64,000 nucleotides of DNA from Volvox africanus. Its lineage: Eukaryota; Chlorophyta; Chlorophyceae; Chlamydomonadales; Volvocaceae. A model generated the notes under the pieces. It did no database searches. It was not told the origin of the DNA and saw only the letters and a list, made by a program, of their open reading frames with translations. Both the position numbers and the translations under genes were made by a program. Below, piece by piece: positions 1 to 13,700 of the stretch; within the stretch, counting starts at the first letter, position 1; each line of letters begins with the position of its first letter. The stretch is taken from assembly GCA_030268105.1 (NCBI GenBank), contig BSDZ01000015.1, positions 1,178,001 through 1,242,000 on the forward strand, in the 5' to 3' direction.

Positions 1-1160
1 GCCCAAACCTGCAGCAGACCGGGGGGGGGTTTGAACCAGCCAGGCATGGGGATGATCGCCAGAATGCATGCATGCAAAAGACATTAGGTAGATTGGAGTG
101 GCGTGGAGTAGAGCACAAAGTTACTGCAAGCTGGAAAGTTCCTGCCTAATATCATTGCTGCATGGCATATTATGGCTTCGTTCATAGCAAGATGTGACCT
201 GTATCTAACCCGCCAGTGAACAGGTGGGAAGCAGGATACCACGGACCCGTTGCCAACCACGGCACCTCCTTGGTGCCCTAAAAAACCCTAAAACCCTAAA
301 ACCCAAAACCCTAATCCATACCCCTAATCCCGGGTAGCACCTGGCAGCCGATAGATACCACGATGCCTCGTACAACAGTTTCACCTTTACCTAGTGGCAT
401 TAAGCTACTTGGAAATCCCGCACTTACCTTGGACACTTCCAGCAGATGGCTATCAATGGCCTCCTCTGCCTTGCTAATGCCATGCTCCTTTTGGAAATGT
501 TGGGCCCGCAGCAAGCTGAAGTCGTAGTCTGGGTAGATATGGTTCAATGTCAAGATGAGGTAAATGAGTGTCTTCCGGCTGCAACCAGGAGGGATAGCCG
601 GGGTGAAGTGCAGCAGAGAAGGTGAAATCCACCGTCGTGTGTTAAGTAGACTGGACTAACACAGCTTCCGCCTCTTTACCCTAGTAATCCATAGGTCATG
701 CCGGAAGCGCTCTCTGTTGGGATACTGAATCAGCGTGGCTGGTACGGCTTCCATCTGCAGGGCAAAGCTGACCTTGACGACTCGGCAAGGGGCCCAACGG
801 GCGACGCGGAGAGCTCCAGCGGCGAGCTTCCAGTTTGCACCTCATGGTCAAGACTCTTGGACAGCTTTTTGTCCAAGCCCGCTAGCTTGCCTGCGGACAA
901 AGGTTACAACCAAGGCGTGAGCACATCGCACGGGTAGCACGCTTTCCAACGCTTAAATATTCCTTACTCACATGAATAGGCCTCTAGGTCACCTTGCAAG
1001 ATGTGGTCGCCCACATCAACATTTTTGAGGAAGGCGTTCAGGCTGCGGCAATCGAAAGGAGATGTCCAGAAGCTGAAGCATGCAATTGCCCCTTCACCAT
1101 TCAATAGCTAAATGGAAACAGTATATACCGTTGAAGAGGAGGCAAATCTAGGAATTTCAT
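1..1160 (-). CDS. MAF1: MAF1, repressor of RNA polymerase III (5' part)
   Basis: MAF1 binds RNA polymerase III and represses tRNA and 5S rRNA synthesis under stress. Exons read on the minus strand: 1129-1160 (start MKFLDLPPLQ), 972-1042, 773-890 and 428-578. All junctions are GT-AG with consistent phase. The joined protein carries LNAFLKNVD, GDLEAYSCKLAGLDKKLSK, SPVGPLAESS, then RKTLIYLILTLNHIYPDYDF and EVSK. These are the family's N-terminal helix, the EAYSCK box and the PDYDFS box, in the right order. A further exon probably starts at base 8 (acceptor CTGCTGCAG, then codons for VWA), so the C-terminal conserved box lies off the left edge. The start at 1160 is chosen because the short first exon gives the family's usual N-terminus. 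Identity is clear; only the last exon is uncertain. Confidence 0.9.
280..315. repeat. Interstitial telomere-like repeat
   Basis: About four imperfect CCCTAAAA units, the complement of the Chlamydomonas-type telomere unit TTTTAGGG. They lie downstream of MAF1 exon 4, in its last visible intron. Shorter runs occur at about 20395-20412 and 31093-31122. Confidence 0.7.
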
Positions 1161-4032
1161 CAGGTAGGATACTCGATAGCCGCACAAAAATAAAGAAACT
1201 TTTGTAAGGAATCTTTTTCTAAGGCAACGACGTCACGCCCGTCTTTTAAGCTATCTGAAATGAGTCACAAGGGCCAGTTGTTGCGCAAGAGCAAAGGAGC
1301 ATGGCAAATGGACTCTCACGAACGGACGCGATCGATTTGTCAGGTGAGTTCATATGCTTATACAAAGTGCAACAAGAACTAATGACATTTTGTTGAGATA
1401 ACCACGAAGTAGGTATCGGACAAATGAATCTACCGGACTATTGTACATACTATTGTACGGTAGTACTATACGTAGGACTTTTGCTTTATTAGTGATCTTA
1501 ATACCCGTGTTGCACAACTACAAGATCTATCAGACCCTCCGGCAGATGAACAACTTGTGATGTTCGTTGCAGTCCCAATCCTAGCCGACTCAGGAGTATC
1601 CCTGAGCCTCCTCCCTGAGAGGCATGCATAGGAAAGAACCTAACATCAATGGCTTTGGCAAGGCCATGGTTGACCTGTGTGGGGAGTTAAAATTAGTCCT
1701 CCTTTAGTGTTCGTGTTGTTGACCATGGACTTTCGTGGTCAGGTCCGCTGTTTTCTTGTTCTCCTTTCCCCTGCTCTCCCCGCCTCACCGTTTTCTCTGC
1801 CCCCCGCCAGACCTGAGGCCGGCTCACAGAGATGCCATTCCGGTTCCAGCCCTTCAACAGACAGGCTCACATCCCATCCCATGCTATCCCATCCAAACTT
1901 ATCCATACTGCTAGTGAGCCTCCTTCTTCCCCCAGATGCTGAATCTCATCTCCATAGCTCCTGGATAAGCTCCTGGATATTAACTTCATTTTAGTTCTCG
2001 GTTTGGGCGTTGTTTCCGTTCCATCACATACTCTTTTCCCCCGGGCAGCCCGGCGGCTAAGAACAAAACAGGCGACTCGGGGAGTGGCGACAGGGGGGCC
2101 TGAAGGTCCTGGATCGGCGACCACATATTTGTGCCTGTGCTTGTTGGGGCGGGGGCCTGCTACTGCTGTACCTACTAGTAGCCCTGTGTGCGTCTCTTTA
2201 CGGCTCCCCACCCGCCGCCGAGTGTTGTAACAGCAACTGGTGGGCTTTAGGACTTCCAGGGTTAAGTGGGAATGCATGAGGTAAGTGGGGCGCCGGGGCG
2301 GCTTAACGGGCCAGCTGAATAATGTTACTTAAGATGGTCGATTAAATGGAAAGGCCTCAGATACCGGGGCCTTACAGGTGTCGGATGTATTTGTATTACT
2401 CGGCCTACACTCGGCCTATATCCATTATTACATGTTATAATGGGCTCCAGACTGGCCCATTGGCCTGGGAGGTCTGTTATGCCGCATTCGTACAAATAGG
2501 AGTAATAAACTAATATCCAAATCATACCTGTCACAACGGATCCAGATACAACATTAGTATAAGCCGCTTTCCCTCCGCAAGTATTCGGGCTTATAAGGAA
2601 AGGCGATGTGAGGCGTCAGAAACCCCACGAAAATATAAATACTGGCAAGGTGGCGCCTCAGCAACGATGCATAAACCTCGAGCGCAATGAATGGTTCCTG
2701 CAAGCGGTAGACAGGTGTACTGTCAAGTCAAAGCTACCTTGTTCAGCTACCTTGTTCATGATCCCCCTGCACAGCCACGGTGAAAGAAGCCCCGCCTGTC
2801 ATGCGCACCGACTAACGTTGCATGCAGCAATCCCATCTAGTCGAGCGCCGGGACGTACTGTAAGCATATTTTGATAAGCAGGCGTCTGTGTTGAACCGAT
2901 CATGCGAGCCAAGGTCAGTGCATGTCCAGAAACGAACCACCTCCCATGCAGAGACTTATTTATCTGGTCGGAGTTGAAGTCGTCGAGCAGCAGCCGAGCC
3001 CGCATAACGACGGCACAAGTGGACTTAATGACCCCACCATGCGCTGTCGGCTGCTTCCTCCCATTACATGCCCGACTCTGACCTTCACCAACCAAACAGC
3101 TAGCGCTCCGACTAGCAGAAGCCCCTGAACACCTGCAGAACTGCAAAAGCATTAAAACCGATATCCCCATCCAGCAAACCGAAACCTCCATTTTGAAAGG
3201 CATCGCAACCAACGGGGTAGTTATTGCACAATCAGACAACGAAGACAACACACAACACAACGACCAACCACACACATATGTAGACACAACAGTATCAGCT
3301 GCTGCTGCGGCGTAGAATACTACTAGCGCGTATAGGGTAAGCTGAGCTTGCAATGCGAACGGGCGCAAATTGAGCCTGCGACATTCCTCCACTTGCTAGT
3401 GACTCAAGGGCTCCCAAGTGAGATTGAAGTAATCACGGATACCACACACATACATATACATATACGCTTACACACATACAAACATACACACGCACATGAA
3501 AGGCAGTCATAGCATAAGTGAAGGAACGAAGCACCCGCTCGGTAAAGCTGGATGCACATGTCCAAGGGCACGCCCCCGTCAGGCTGGCGTTGATTGCTAC
3601 CCATCCAGAAGCAACGTATACTCGCCTGATGGCGACTGTTAGGCATATCAGCATCATCTCCCGCGGGAGAAGAGCAAGAACACTCCTCATATCAATATTA
3701 ATATCTACACTGTTGCCGTGACCATGTTGTGACACGTGCTCTTGTACGGGCCAATGGACGCGCGCCAAACCTACAAGGGGCACGTGCCACTGCGCGACAA
3801 AGCACGAAACACGTCTTCCCCGGCCTCGGCCTAGGCCTCGGGTACTCCCCTCTCCTCCGTTGCGCCCAGAGGCCCTTTTCGCATTCATTAAAAGCGACTC
3901 CTCCTGCTCTCCCGCATCAGATTAACCCGGCTGTAACCACAGCCGCCACTGCCGCCGCACACGTTTGCTTACAGCACGCAAAACTCTTGCATATCCATCT
4001 GCATGTTAATCAGAAGCTCAATACGATGTGCT
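1161..4032. other. Intergenic: MAF1 5' side and VIT/VWA gene 3' side
   Basis: No gene can be supported here. The open frames lack conserved motifs or paired splice signals. The stretch should hold the MAF1 promoter and leader (just above 1160) and the 3' UTR of the VIT/VWA gene (below 4033). TGTAA, the green-algal polyadenylation signal, occurs on the minus strand at 3969-3973 and about 3468-3472 and could end that transcript. Confidence 0.5.
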
Positions 4033-7000
4033 CTATGAAATTGTGCAGGCCGCCACGTCGGCAACCCCGTCACACCCACCATCTCCGCAATCCCCGCAAT
4101 CCCCACAATCCCCACAGTCGCCGCAATCCCCGCAATCCCCGCAGCAGTCTCCACCTGCCGCGTCTGCCGCCCCCAAACCACCTCCAAGCGTGTCCCCAAT
4201 CGCTGTAACCATGGGAAGAGTCAGGCAGGGAAGGAGAGGCACAGCCGCGTTAAGAGGGGGTGGGAAACGGAAAGAACGCGTTGCAAGAGTTGGCACATAA
4301 CGTGTGTGTGTGTGTGAATGGGATAGGGGGGTTTGCTTCACCCGTTTTTACATAACTACCTGCCATTCCCTACCTTCCCCTGTATTTCGGAGCACATATG
4401 TATATACTGGGGCAACACAACAGCAAAAAACGAGACCTTTACAAGTATGCAGCCCTGCGTGTCTGCTTTACGGACTTCGTTGTTTGATCACCTCTATACC
4501 CACAACTGCCCCATTTATCCTTGACTTGGCACGACCCCGGCCATACCCGTACTACCATACCGCACGACCTTCACTATTGGCAAAGATACAGACACATCCT
4601 TTGACCTCTAAATCCGGCCCCAAATCAGTTGCGAAGATTAGCTCACTAGTGCAAGTGCAAGTGTTTAAGTCGTTTTCTCCTTTTTTGAGCGAGGACTTTC
4701 GTATGATTACCCCCCCTCCTTTTACCCCAGCTCCTCCCTTCCGCCCTTTCCGCCCGCCTTACCGGCATTCGCCGCGGTCGCCCCCAAGTCTCCAAAAGCG
4801 AAGGCCGCCCCCACGCCCAACCCAGCCAGCACCACCAGCCCCGCAGCCCCCCCCAGGGCGTATTTGGTGTAGTCAAGTTTCCGGCGGCCGCCCGCGCTCG
4901 CGGCCTTCTGCATGTTGTCGTAGTCCTTGCGCGTGGTCTCGAAGCCCACCGTGCGGGTGTGCGCGCAGGGAACACCTACATGTGCATACGCAGGTGCATG
5001 TGTGTGGGTTTGCGGAATACTCAAGGAGTGGAAACAGAGAGAGGAGAAAACACACAGGACATTGGCGGCCCAGGTCATGAGGGTTTCGTGGCGGGGTGGG
5101 TGAGGTCCTTCGGTGTGAAGGGCTGGCCCTGAAGCCAGGCCGCCCAGTCAACCTGCTTAAGGGCTAAATACCCCTGACTGGCCCCAAATCGTCTCCCTCC
5201 TCTGCACCTCTGCACCCCTCCCCTATATCTTCCTGCTTTCCCCCCATCCTCAGGCTTCACCCCAGCGAATCGCCTCGGCCCGCCTTAGCGGCCGCAAAGC
5301 AGCACCTCCCCCCTGTCCCACGGACCGTTGCGTACCCTTTCTCACCTCTGTGACATTATCTTCCTGGTCGTCCCGCCCCTCACAATCCCGCCACCGTTTT
5401 CCGGTTCCTCCGACTCCCATTTCCCCTCACCTTATCACACCGATTGTTTTCTACAATTTTACCACATCCCATCTGCCTTACCCGTGGCAATGGACAGATC
5501 CACGATCTGGTTGATCATCGGCCCGGGGTTGCCTGCCAGCCAGGCCTTCGCGGTGAGCAAGTCCAGTCGGTTTTTGATGAAGATTTTGTCCAGGGGCAGG
5601 TCACTCTCCTTTCCGGGAAGCACGGGGTTGGAGCTCCAGGCTGCGACGGGCATGCAGGATTGCAAGGGTACAAAGGTACATGGGTGCCGGGGTGCCGGGA
5701 TGCAGGGGTGCGGGAGAGTATATATAAAGAGAGCCACATCGTAATACAAATATGGATGTAATACAGAAACCTGAAACTAGGATCTAAGATGCACCGAAGC
5801 GGAGATGATGCCAAGTACCAGCTTATCTTGATAACACCATGGGAACCGATAAGAGTTAGGGGGTTCGGTTTCGGGTGGTGAGCTCGCATGAATGGCGCCG
5901 CACGTTGAGCCATACGTAAAGTAAAGCCTGAACGGGCTGGCTATGAACGAACTTTGGCGCGAGCACCGGAGAGGGAGTCTACGAACAAGTCCAGGAACGA
6001 AAAGGGCTGCGTGCCTTAACACAGCCGACCACAAACAGCTGTCGGGAGGTGTTTACGTCCTGCTACACCGCATCAACTGATCCATGGGGTCTGAATTCAT
6101 GGTGTTCGCTTTCCCGCTGGCTTTCTCACCAGCGCCGTTTGGCAGCCTGCCGTTGAGCGTGATTCCTTCTTTGGACCAGTTACCGCTGTACTTCCCGGCC
6201 ACCAGCAGCGGCATCCCGCAGAACAGGTCAGGCAGGGGAAAGGGATAGAGCTCGCAGTCCGCCACCCCAGGCAGAGTGAGGGTCAGGTCAGACAGCACTG
6301 GGCGCTGAGCCGCTGTCAACATGTGCTGCATTTGAGCCTGTGGACATGCCGGGGGATATAAGGCAGGGAAGACATTGGGAGTTAGGGGCGTGATGCACCG
6401 GGAGGGAGTGCGGATCTGGAAGACTAGTACCGGGCAGTATTACGCTAGACGAGAGGACTAAATGTGGGGTTGTTAGGGTTTTACTACTGAGTAGTAATAG
6501 CGGCGGCGCTCATGGCGGGACTAGGGTAAGGCCAGTGTGTGAGGGTGGTGCCTCACCGGGTGGTGCGTGTCACTTTGCATCCTCTTCCTCTGCTACCTCC
6601 ACAAACCCACAAACCCTATTACTCTGCGTGCGTGTCACATATCTGCCACATCAACCACATCTATTACCACCATCATACCAAAGTTATCGGTTTCCGGTTT
6701 GGAATGCGAAGCAGCATCGACTGGCTCCTGAGACTGGATTCACGTTGTTTTCTACACTCTAACATTGCCCCTGACGCCAAGGTTTCCCAATCGCCAATCA
6801 ACGACTCAGGGACCCGACTCATTTCAACTCTTGTTTTCGTCGAAGCTGGCCCTTCGTGTCATTTAGACCTCACCCGCCCTCTCCACACATGAGACGACCT
6901 CACCCCAAAACGGGGTTCACATACCAATCCTGCCAGAGCGCAACAACCCAACGCCTTCCGAGGACTCCCACATTCGACTTTCAACATCCCAACACCTTCC

Positions 7001-7719
7001 CTCTCAATAACCATGAACCCCGGTGTACCTGAATGGCGTGTGGTCGGAACGCAACGTCAAAGGTGCCCCGGCCGTAAGTCGCCAGCTGTTTTAGGAAGTA
7101 ATGGTTGCAGTAGGGCCCTATGCCGAAGGTGCAGATCCTCGGAATCCCTAGTGGGGGGCCCAACCCGGGTTGTCCCAGGAACAAGGCACCCTCCGACTGG
7201 GCCTTCATGTGCAGTAGGCCCCCCACCCGCTGCTCTACAGCGGTGCAAATGTCCTTCTCGTCCTGTCGATGAGAGGGTTGGGTTTGGGTAAGGACAGCGG
7301 AGGGTGGGGTGGGATTGGAGGGCGGCAGGGAGCGAGATTGGAATAGCATAGTCAAGGACACGGAAAAGGCATGAGCATCACATTTAGCGATAAACTAGGA
7401 AATCCAGCATGCCAAAAGAGGACATGCAACAGGCCAAAACATGCCGACGGTTCGAGCGACCGAAAGGAGATGGAGGTTTGGGGAGGATGGGTCAGAGCCT
7501 GGACGCAGTTGCTTGGTGGGCGGGTACGTATTATAACCGAGATGATTATTTTGCCTTTGCAATTCTATATATATGTACTATATTTAGGGTTTACTTCTAT
7601 ACCATACCATACCATACTAAACAATATAAAACCAAAACAAAACAAACAAAACAATATTTACTGTATCTACTGCTCACATGCATGTTATCGCCGCCGTGTA
7701 TAGATACATAGGTAGATAC

Positions 7720-7750
<31 letters not shown>

Positions 7751-10700
7751 GAGAGAGAGAGAGATTGGGCCCGTAAAAGACGGCGATGACATGCATGTCA
7801 GCAGAATTAGAATATAAAAGTAGCATAAGTGCAAGCGGCGCAGCAGCGGCGGCACCAAGGAAGCGCTAGCACGATGGATGGATGCTAGCAGCGACTCCAC
7901 CCCAGATCCCCTTTCGCTCTCGCCTCTGTACCACTGCACAGGTACCCACCGCCACACAGCCGTCCGTGACGAGGAATATAAAGGGCAGCGGGGCGGCCAT
8001 CGCCTGTTGGGAGCCAAAGGCGGATAACACTCCCATGGCGGTTTGCAGCGGGCTTCCGATATCCGTAAGGCCACGGGCGGTAATGGACCCACGGACCCAG
8101 GACTGGGGAGAAAAGGGGAGAGAGGGAGGGATGGAGGAGAGGGGAGGAGAGGAGAGGGGAGGGGAGGGAGGGATGGAAGGTAAGCACGGAGAAGGGTGCG
8201 ACCAAACGTACACCCGAACAGAAACGATGAAGCTACAGCTGCGCCACCCTGAGGGCAAGGGGAGTCCCTTCACCTCGCCTTGAAAGGGGCTGGCGAATAT
8301 CGAAAACTACCACCCATCCCATCCCATCCCATGTGAGCCTGCCCGCAAGGGTCGGTAGTGTTTACTCCAGGACGGGGATATAACGGTAAAATTTAAGGAC
8401 CACAGAACCCTCCCTAGTCCGGCGGCCTCAAGGGCGCAGAGCACGGCAAAGAGGCCTCACGCCAAGCTCAATCCCAAAAGCTCCACACCTTCGCCCGGGG
8501 GCCGAGGACCACCACATCTCCGTCCGCGGAGTACCCCCCCTTCCCCTATTCCCACCTCACAAGCCGCCACGTTCTCCAATGTCGCTTGCAGCAATTGCCC
8601 GCCTGGAGTGAACCACAATTGCTCGTGGTCAAAGGCCACCACCGTGAAATGGTCCAAGGGGGTCAGCGAACGCAAGCCGAAGCTCAGGGCCGACCTGCCC
8701 GGGCAGGGAGATTCGGAGAATCGGGAAGATTGGGAGAGCGCGGACAGGGAGGGAGGGATGCTCGGGCTGCAGGCTGCACCCAGATAAGGGTATATGGAAC
8801 GGGTGGATGGAGGGATGGGTCTAGGGATGGGTCTAGGGATGGGTCTAGGGATGGGTCTAGGGATGGGGTAATGCGATGCGTAGTAATATCGGGAGGGAGA
8901 TCAGTACGGGTTACATACTATGCATTATCACGCGGGGAGGCACATGCTATCATAAGACAAGATAGCGGGGGATGGAAAAAACAGACATTCGCAGTCTATA
9001 GGGCGGCACCGCGTCGGGTCGGTATACCAACGCGTGACGGAAATGGCCTGCGTTTGCGGGGCCCCAAGGAGGTCCCAGGACCTGGGCGCGTTTGTGGTTC
9101 GCTCCCGTCCCCCCTTTTTCCGTTTGTGGGGGCCGGAGCGAAGCCATGCGCGACTGCGGGAAGCTTTAGGTCGTGGGAATAGCTTTACTACGACATGCAC
9201 ACGTAGAAAGATTGATGAATGAGATGAATTTAAAGAGATGAACTCGATGAACTCAATGAGAGACATATCCAGTAGCGAGGTCCCCTAGGAGCATGGCGGG
9301 GTCCCCTAACCAAACCTACTACTAGATTAACGAGCTTCCACGGCCCTCAACGGCCTGATTGATAACCCCGCCTGTAACCCTCCCTGTAACCCATCTCACC
9401 CCAACTATGCCCAGCGAGTTTACATGATTTTTGAGTTTTTCACTTTGGAAAACCTGTAACTTCGTGATAATTATATCGTCGCGGTATTCCCTCGGTTACC
9501 AGGACTTTGTGTTTGGTTTTTACGTTCAACAAATATCCCAGTTCACCATGTCGTACCCACTTTGCATACTCCATGGGTTCCCCGGACATGCTTCCGGAGC
9601 GATCCAACATGAAGATTATTGATCGGGGGAAGGGAGTGGTGTATTCGGGTGCGGGGGGTGCCACCGACAGCACGAAGGCGCCCCGTGGGTCGGGGTCAGC
9701 CGGGTGCGGGTGCCGCGGCGGGGTCACGTTGAGCGCCAGGAACATGTCAGAGCCCCAGACCAGATATCGCACCTCCACGTCAGAGTTAGGCATCTGGGAG
9801 AGCAAGCAGGCCGGAGAACGGAACGAGATGGTAAGGATGCCCCAGCTATAGACACGAACTAAACAGAAATTACATGCCAGAAGCTGAGTACGCAAAACTT
9901 TATAAGTAACAGGGGCGCCACGGAGTCTGTGGCGAGGGGAAGTTTTCCACTGGCAGGTGAATGGCAGGCTATGCATGTAGAAGACAGGGGCTCCCGTCCA
10001 AGACGACAACCCGCATCAACCCCGGAAGTACAAAGCCAAAGCTGCACTCCAGAGTGTGGTGCGGAGGAAGGCGGGGGCCCACTCCCGTCCCGTTCTGTTC
10101 CCCTCCACACTTCAACAACGCCTACATCGGCGGCCTTGTCCACGGATAGGGTGGCCGTTCCCAGGGACTGGACGCCAGCGATAGCGCGGTGGCCGGACGG
10201 CACGTTGTAATTGACCTTTGTGCTAGAACCTGCATTAGGGTGGAAGGGCGGGAGGGGCTGGCCTACGGGGAAGACGGCATGGGGGGCCTTCCGCCCTGGG
10301 GGATAGGAGGTTGTTGGCCCGCGTCCCGCCACGCATGGTGTCTCGGTTTGGTCGGCATCCGCCGGGGGCTTCCCAGCAAAGTGTCCTCTTAACCATTTTG
10401 CTCTTTGTTCAACTTGCGTGCTCAGTAAATAAAACTAGCAAATTGCCGACCATTCGAGCATATCATATGACTTGCCAGTCCATGGCACGGGCCCCTCTTG
10501 CGCGGATTTCCAAACCGTGAGCGCGACTGGATGTCGTAGGCTGAGGTCGGCGCAGGTGGGGTCTCTGCGGCTGCAGTCAGCGAGGCCGCCATGAAGCGAT
10601 CCGGACAGCCGCAACGTAGTCATGTGATCTCAACCATAGCTGCTCCCAACGATTCCGGTGAAATAATTTACGTATGAACGTATCAACATGTTCACCACCA

Positions 10701-13700
10701 CGCAACAGTCATCGTGCATGCGTAAAGGAACCCATATCATCTGACCCTGTTCCTCCGACCTCCCTTCGAATGTCCGCGCGGACCTCTACACGTTGGGCAG
10801 CACGCAGAAGCACTGGGGTTCCTGTGGCAGCACCTCACCCACCCGTGTTAATAGTGACGATGACGTCCAGAAGCTGCGTGTGACTGTAGCCCTGCGCCGC
10901 AGAGAAAAAGGAGTGCAAACATGCCCGTCAGGCAGGGAGTCATAAAGAAATGAGGGTGTGTGTGTGGGGGGGGGGGGCCGGGAGGAAAGGTGTGTTTCGT
11001 CACCTGCATTCCCAACTCCGTATTTTCCACACGCTTAACGGCACAAGCAGACTCGCCAAAGCACCTGTGGATGTCCTACGCTGGCTGGGGTAACCAGTCT
11101 TTGCTGCCCCTGTACTCACACCCCACTCCAATGTCCCTCGCTAATTTATATACCTTCACGCCTTCGGACCCTCTTTATCTCCTCAAATCAAGGGTTCCCA
11201 TCCCGGGTTCACACATATACATGCAACCGAACCTCAACACCTCAAGACCTCAAGCCCGATCTTACAACCACCTAATTGCTAGATGTCACCGGTAGAGGGT
11301 GCCCCTTATCAACGAGGCAGTGCCCCCCCGCCAAGCAAACATGCCTCGGGTATCATGCTGTTCGGTATTTCGCAGGGCAGTCGCAGCACGTAGCTGCCCT
11401 CCTCAAATGCCAGCGGCTCAAAAGTGGTGATTACTATCCGCAACTGATCCGCGGGCTGGACAGCCCCGGGAAGTGGCAGGCAGAAGAGCTCGGGATCATT
11501 CATTTCCTTGCCATCCTCGTACTGACCCGCGGGGCCTAATTCGTCGTGGAGTGGGGAAGGGGGAAAAGCGGGCAGGAAAAGGGAACAGCGGCGGGAATGG
11601 TGCAAGGTATCGGGAAAAGATAGCCGGTGGATACAGAGGGCGAATGGGCTGGTGGACAGGGGGCTGGGAGGGCGCACGGGCCAAGAAAGGATGTTCCCAA
11701 GCGGGTAGAGCAGCTACCGGGAAGTTTGACTACGGCTGCGCCAAAACAAAAGCTTGGGGTCAGACGTGGTACTAACTCACTGAAATCAACTCGCGGCGGG
11801 CGCACCGATAGAGGCAACATAAAGGAACACGCCCGAGTGGATTAGCCCGCAGTACTTGCCTTAACCCTAACCCATGCCAGTTGCTACACGTCAGTTGCGG
11901 TGCGAGGTGCGCTCTGGGCGGCAATCTGGGCTGAGTATCCGGATGACGCGAATCTACGTATGGTGCGCAGGTCCCTTGACTCACCACAGTTAGTGCTCCG
12001 TTCGCCATTCTTTTCCTGCCCATCCCGCGCAAACATCCCACTACTCCCCAAGCCTATTGCACCGTCATGACAGTGCTCACCGTACGCCCCACTGGGCTTG
12101 TAGCCGCCCTTTCGCACGTCATCAGCCGGAACTATGGCGGTGACGTACATCTGGGTGCATCACACATTTTTCACATGTGGGCGGACAAACAGGCGGACGC
12201 GTACGAAGGTCAAACATGGATTGGACTTTGGTACAGCCCGCAAGTGGGTCAAATAGGCGGGTGGACCCTCAACGCACCAGACTACAGTAAACGCCCTGTG
12301 TTAAACTAAACGCATTTTTCCTATCCAAATAGCTTATATGGTAGTTCGGATATGTTAGGAGACCCTAGCAGTGAGGAGTACAGGCCAGGGGAAGAGCATA
12401 AGGAAGCTCGACAGGGCCGAAGTGTCGTAAAAGTATGCATCTGAAATCTTCAGTCATCAGAAGTACGATGGACGTTGCGTTCACACAGGCATCAGCCAAT
12501 GTTGTCACCGGAGGTTCGGTGTTCAGGTCCTGCTACCAGCAATTAAGTTGTCACAATGGGTGATGAGGTATTGGGAACCTTCCCCAATCGTGTAGGACGT
12601 GGTTTTAATTGTGGTTTGCGAAGTGACCGGCTGGGGCAGAGTTGATTGCGCGCGCAATTAATGCGCTAGATTCTGCTGGACGCTGCGGGTACGTGATGAC
12701 TCCAAGAATGTATGCTGAAGTTGATTGTGCGGTGAATCGATGGGGGGCGTCTCTCTAGCTAGAAGGGAGAACCTGGGCTCCATTGGTACGGGATGCCACC
12801 ATCCTGTAAAGCTTATGCAGGATTGACACGTACAGGCATGATGGCTAGTCCAGATATCAACCAGCGTGCCCCGGTACCCCGGCCCAACTGGCCGCGAGAT
12901 ATGCCGCACTGTGCACTGCACCCGACACCCCTCTGTGATGAGTCGCGTTGTTTGTGTTTCCCCCAAGACGTTTTCGCCGGGTACGCCAGAGGCCTCCCGT
13001 GTCCTTCGCTTCAGCTCGCTGCCCACCTGATCTCGGTTGAGGTTTTCCACAACCACCTCCGAAACCACCGTGGACGTGGACTTTGGCACGTAAAGCTGCA
13101 GGGGTGAAGCCCGCCAGGTCTGGAGGCCGGAGGACAAGGCGTGCAAGAGCAAGGGGGGCAGGGAGTACAATGCGGTTACGGCAATTTACCACCCCAAAAT
13201 TAATGTGCGACGAGTGTGCAAGTGCGCGGTTAGCGCCTGGAGATCGGTCCGAAGCTTTACCTGCTCATCACGGAGGCACCCTCCCTCTCCCTGCCTAAGT
13301 CAGGGCGCCCCCAGAAAAGTAGCGATACAACAATCAAGAACGAGAGAGGTAAGAAAATAGCGGACTCGATGGGGATGGAAGCCAGCCCAAGACGGATGAG
13401 GAGCAGGAGCGTTTGGGCAGGTAGGTTTAGGTGACATGGAGTATCCCCCAATGCGTCGTTAGGTTGTGCCTACACGAGGTTTACAACTCAAAGAAACCCG
13501 GGCACTCCGTGTCCCCACCGGAACCTGATGGGCCCATTTGGAGAGCCCCCCTGTTGGTCATGGCCCGCGGCTGCGTTCTAGCTAAAGCCTCATGCCGAGG
13601 AGGCCATTGTGTCGGCCCCCGCTCCACCCTTCTAGTGATGCGATCAATTCAATTGCGCCGATCCGGCCTGATGTGCAAGGTTGCGCATTTACGCAGCCTA

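Noticed and set aside
5075..5260. Extra exon of the VIT/VWA gene ending at a stop (5087-5176)
   Set aside because: A TTTAG acceptor would join in phase, but it ends the protein early. Skipping it gives the conserved GVPCAHTRTVGFE continuation and the family's Cys-rich tail. It could still be an alternative end.
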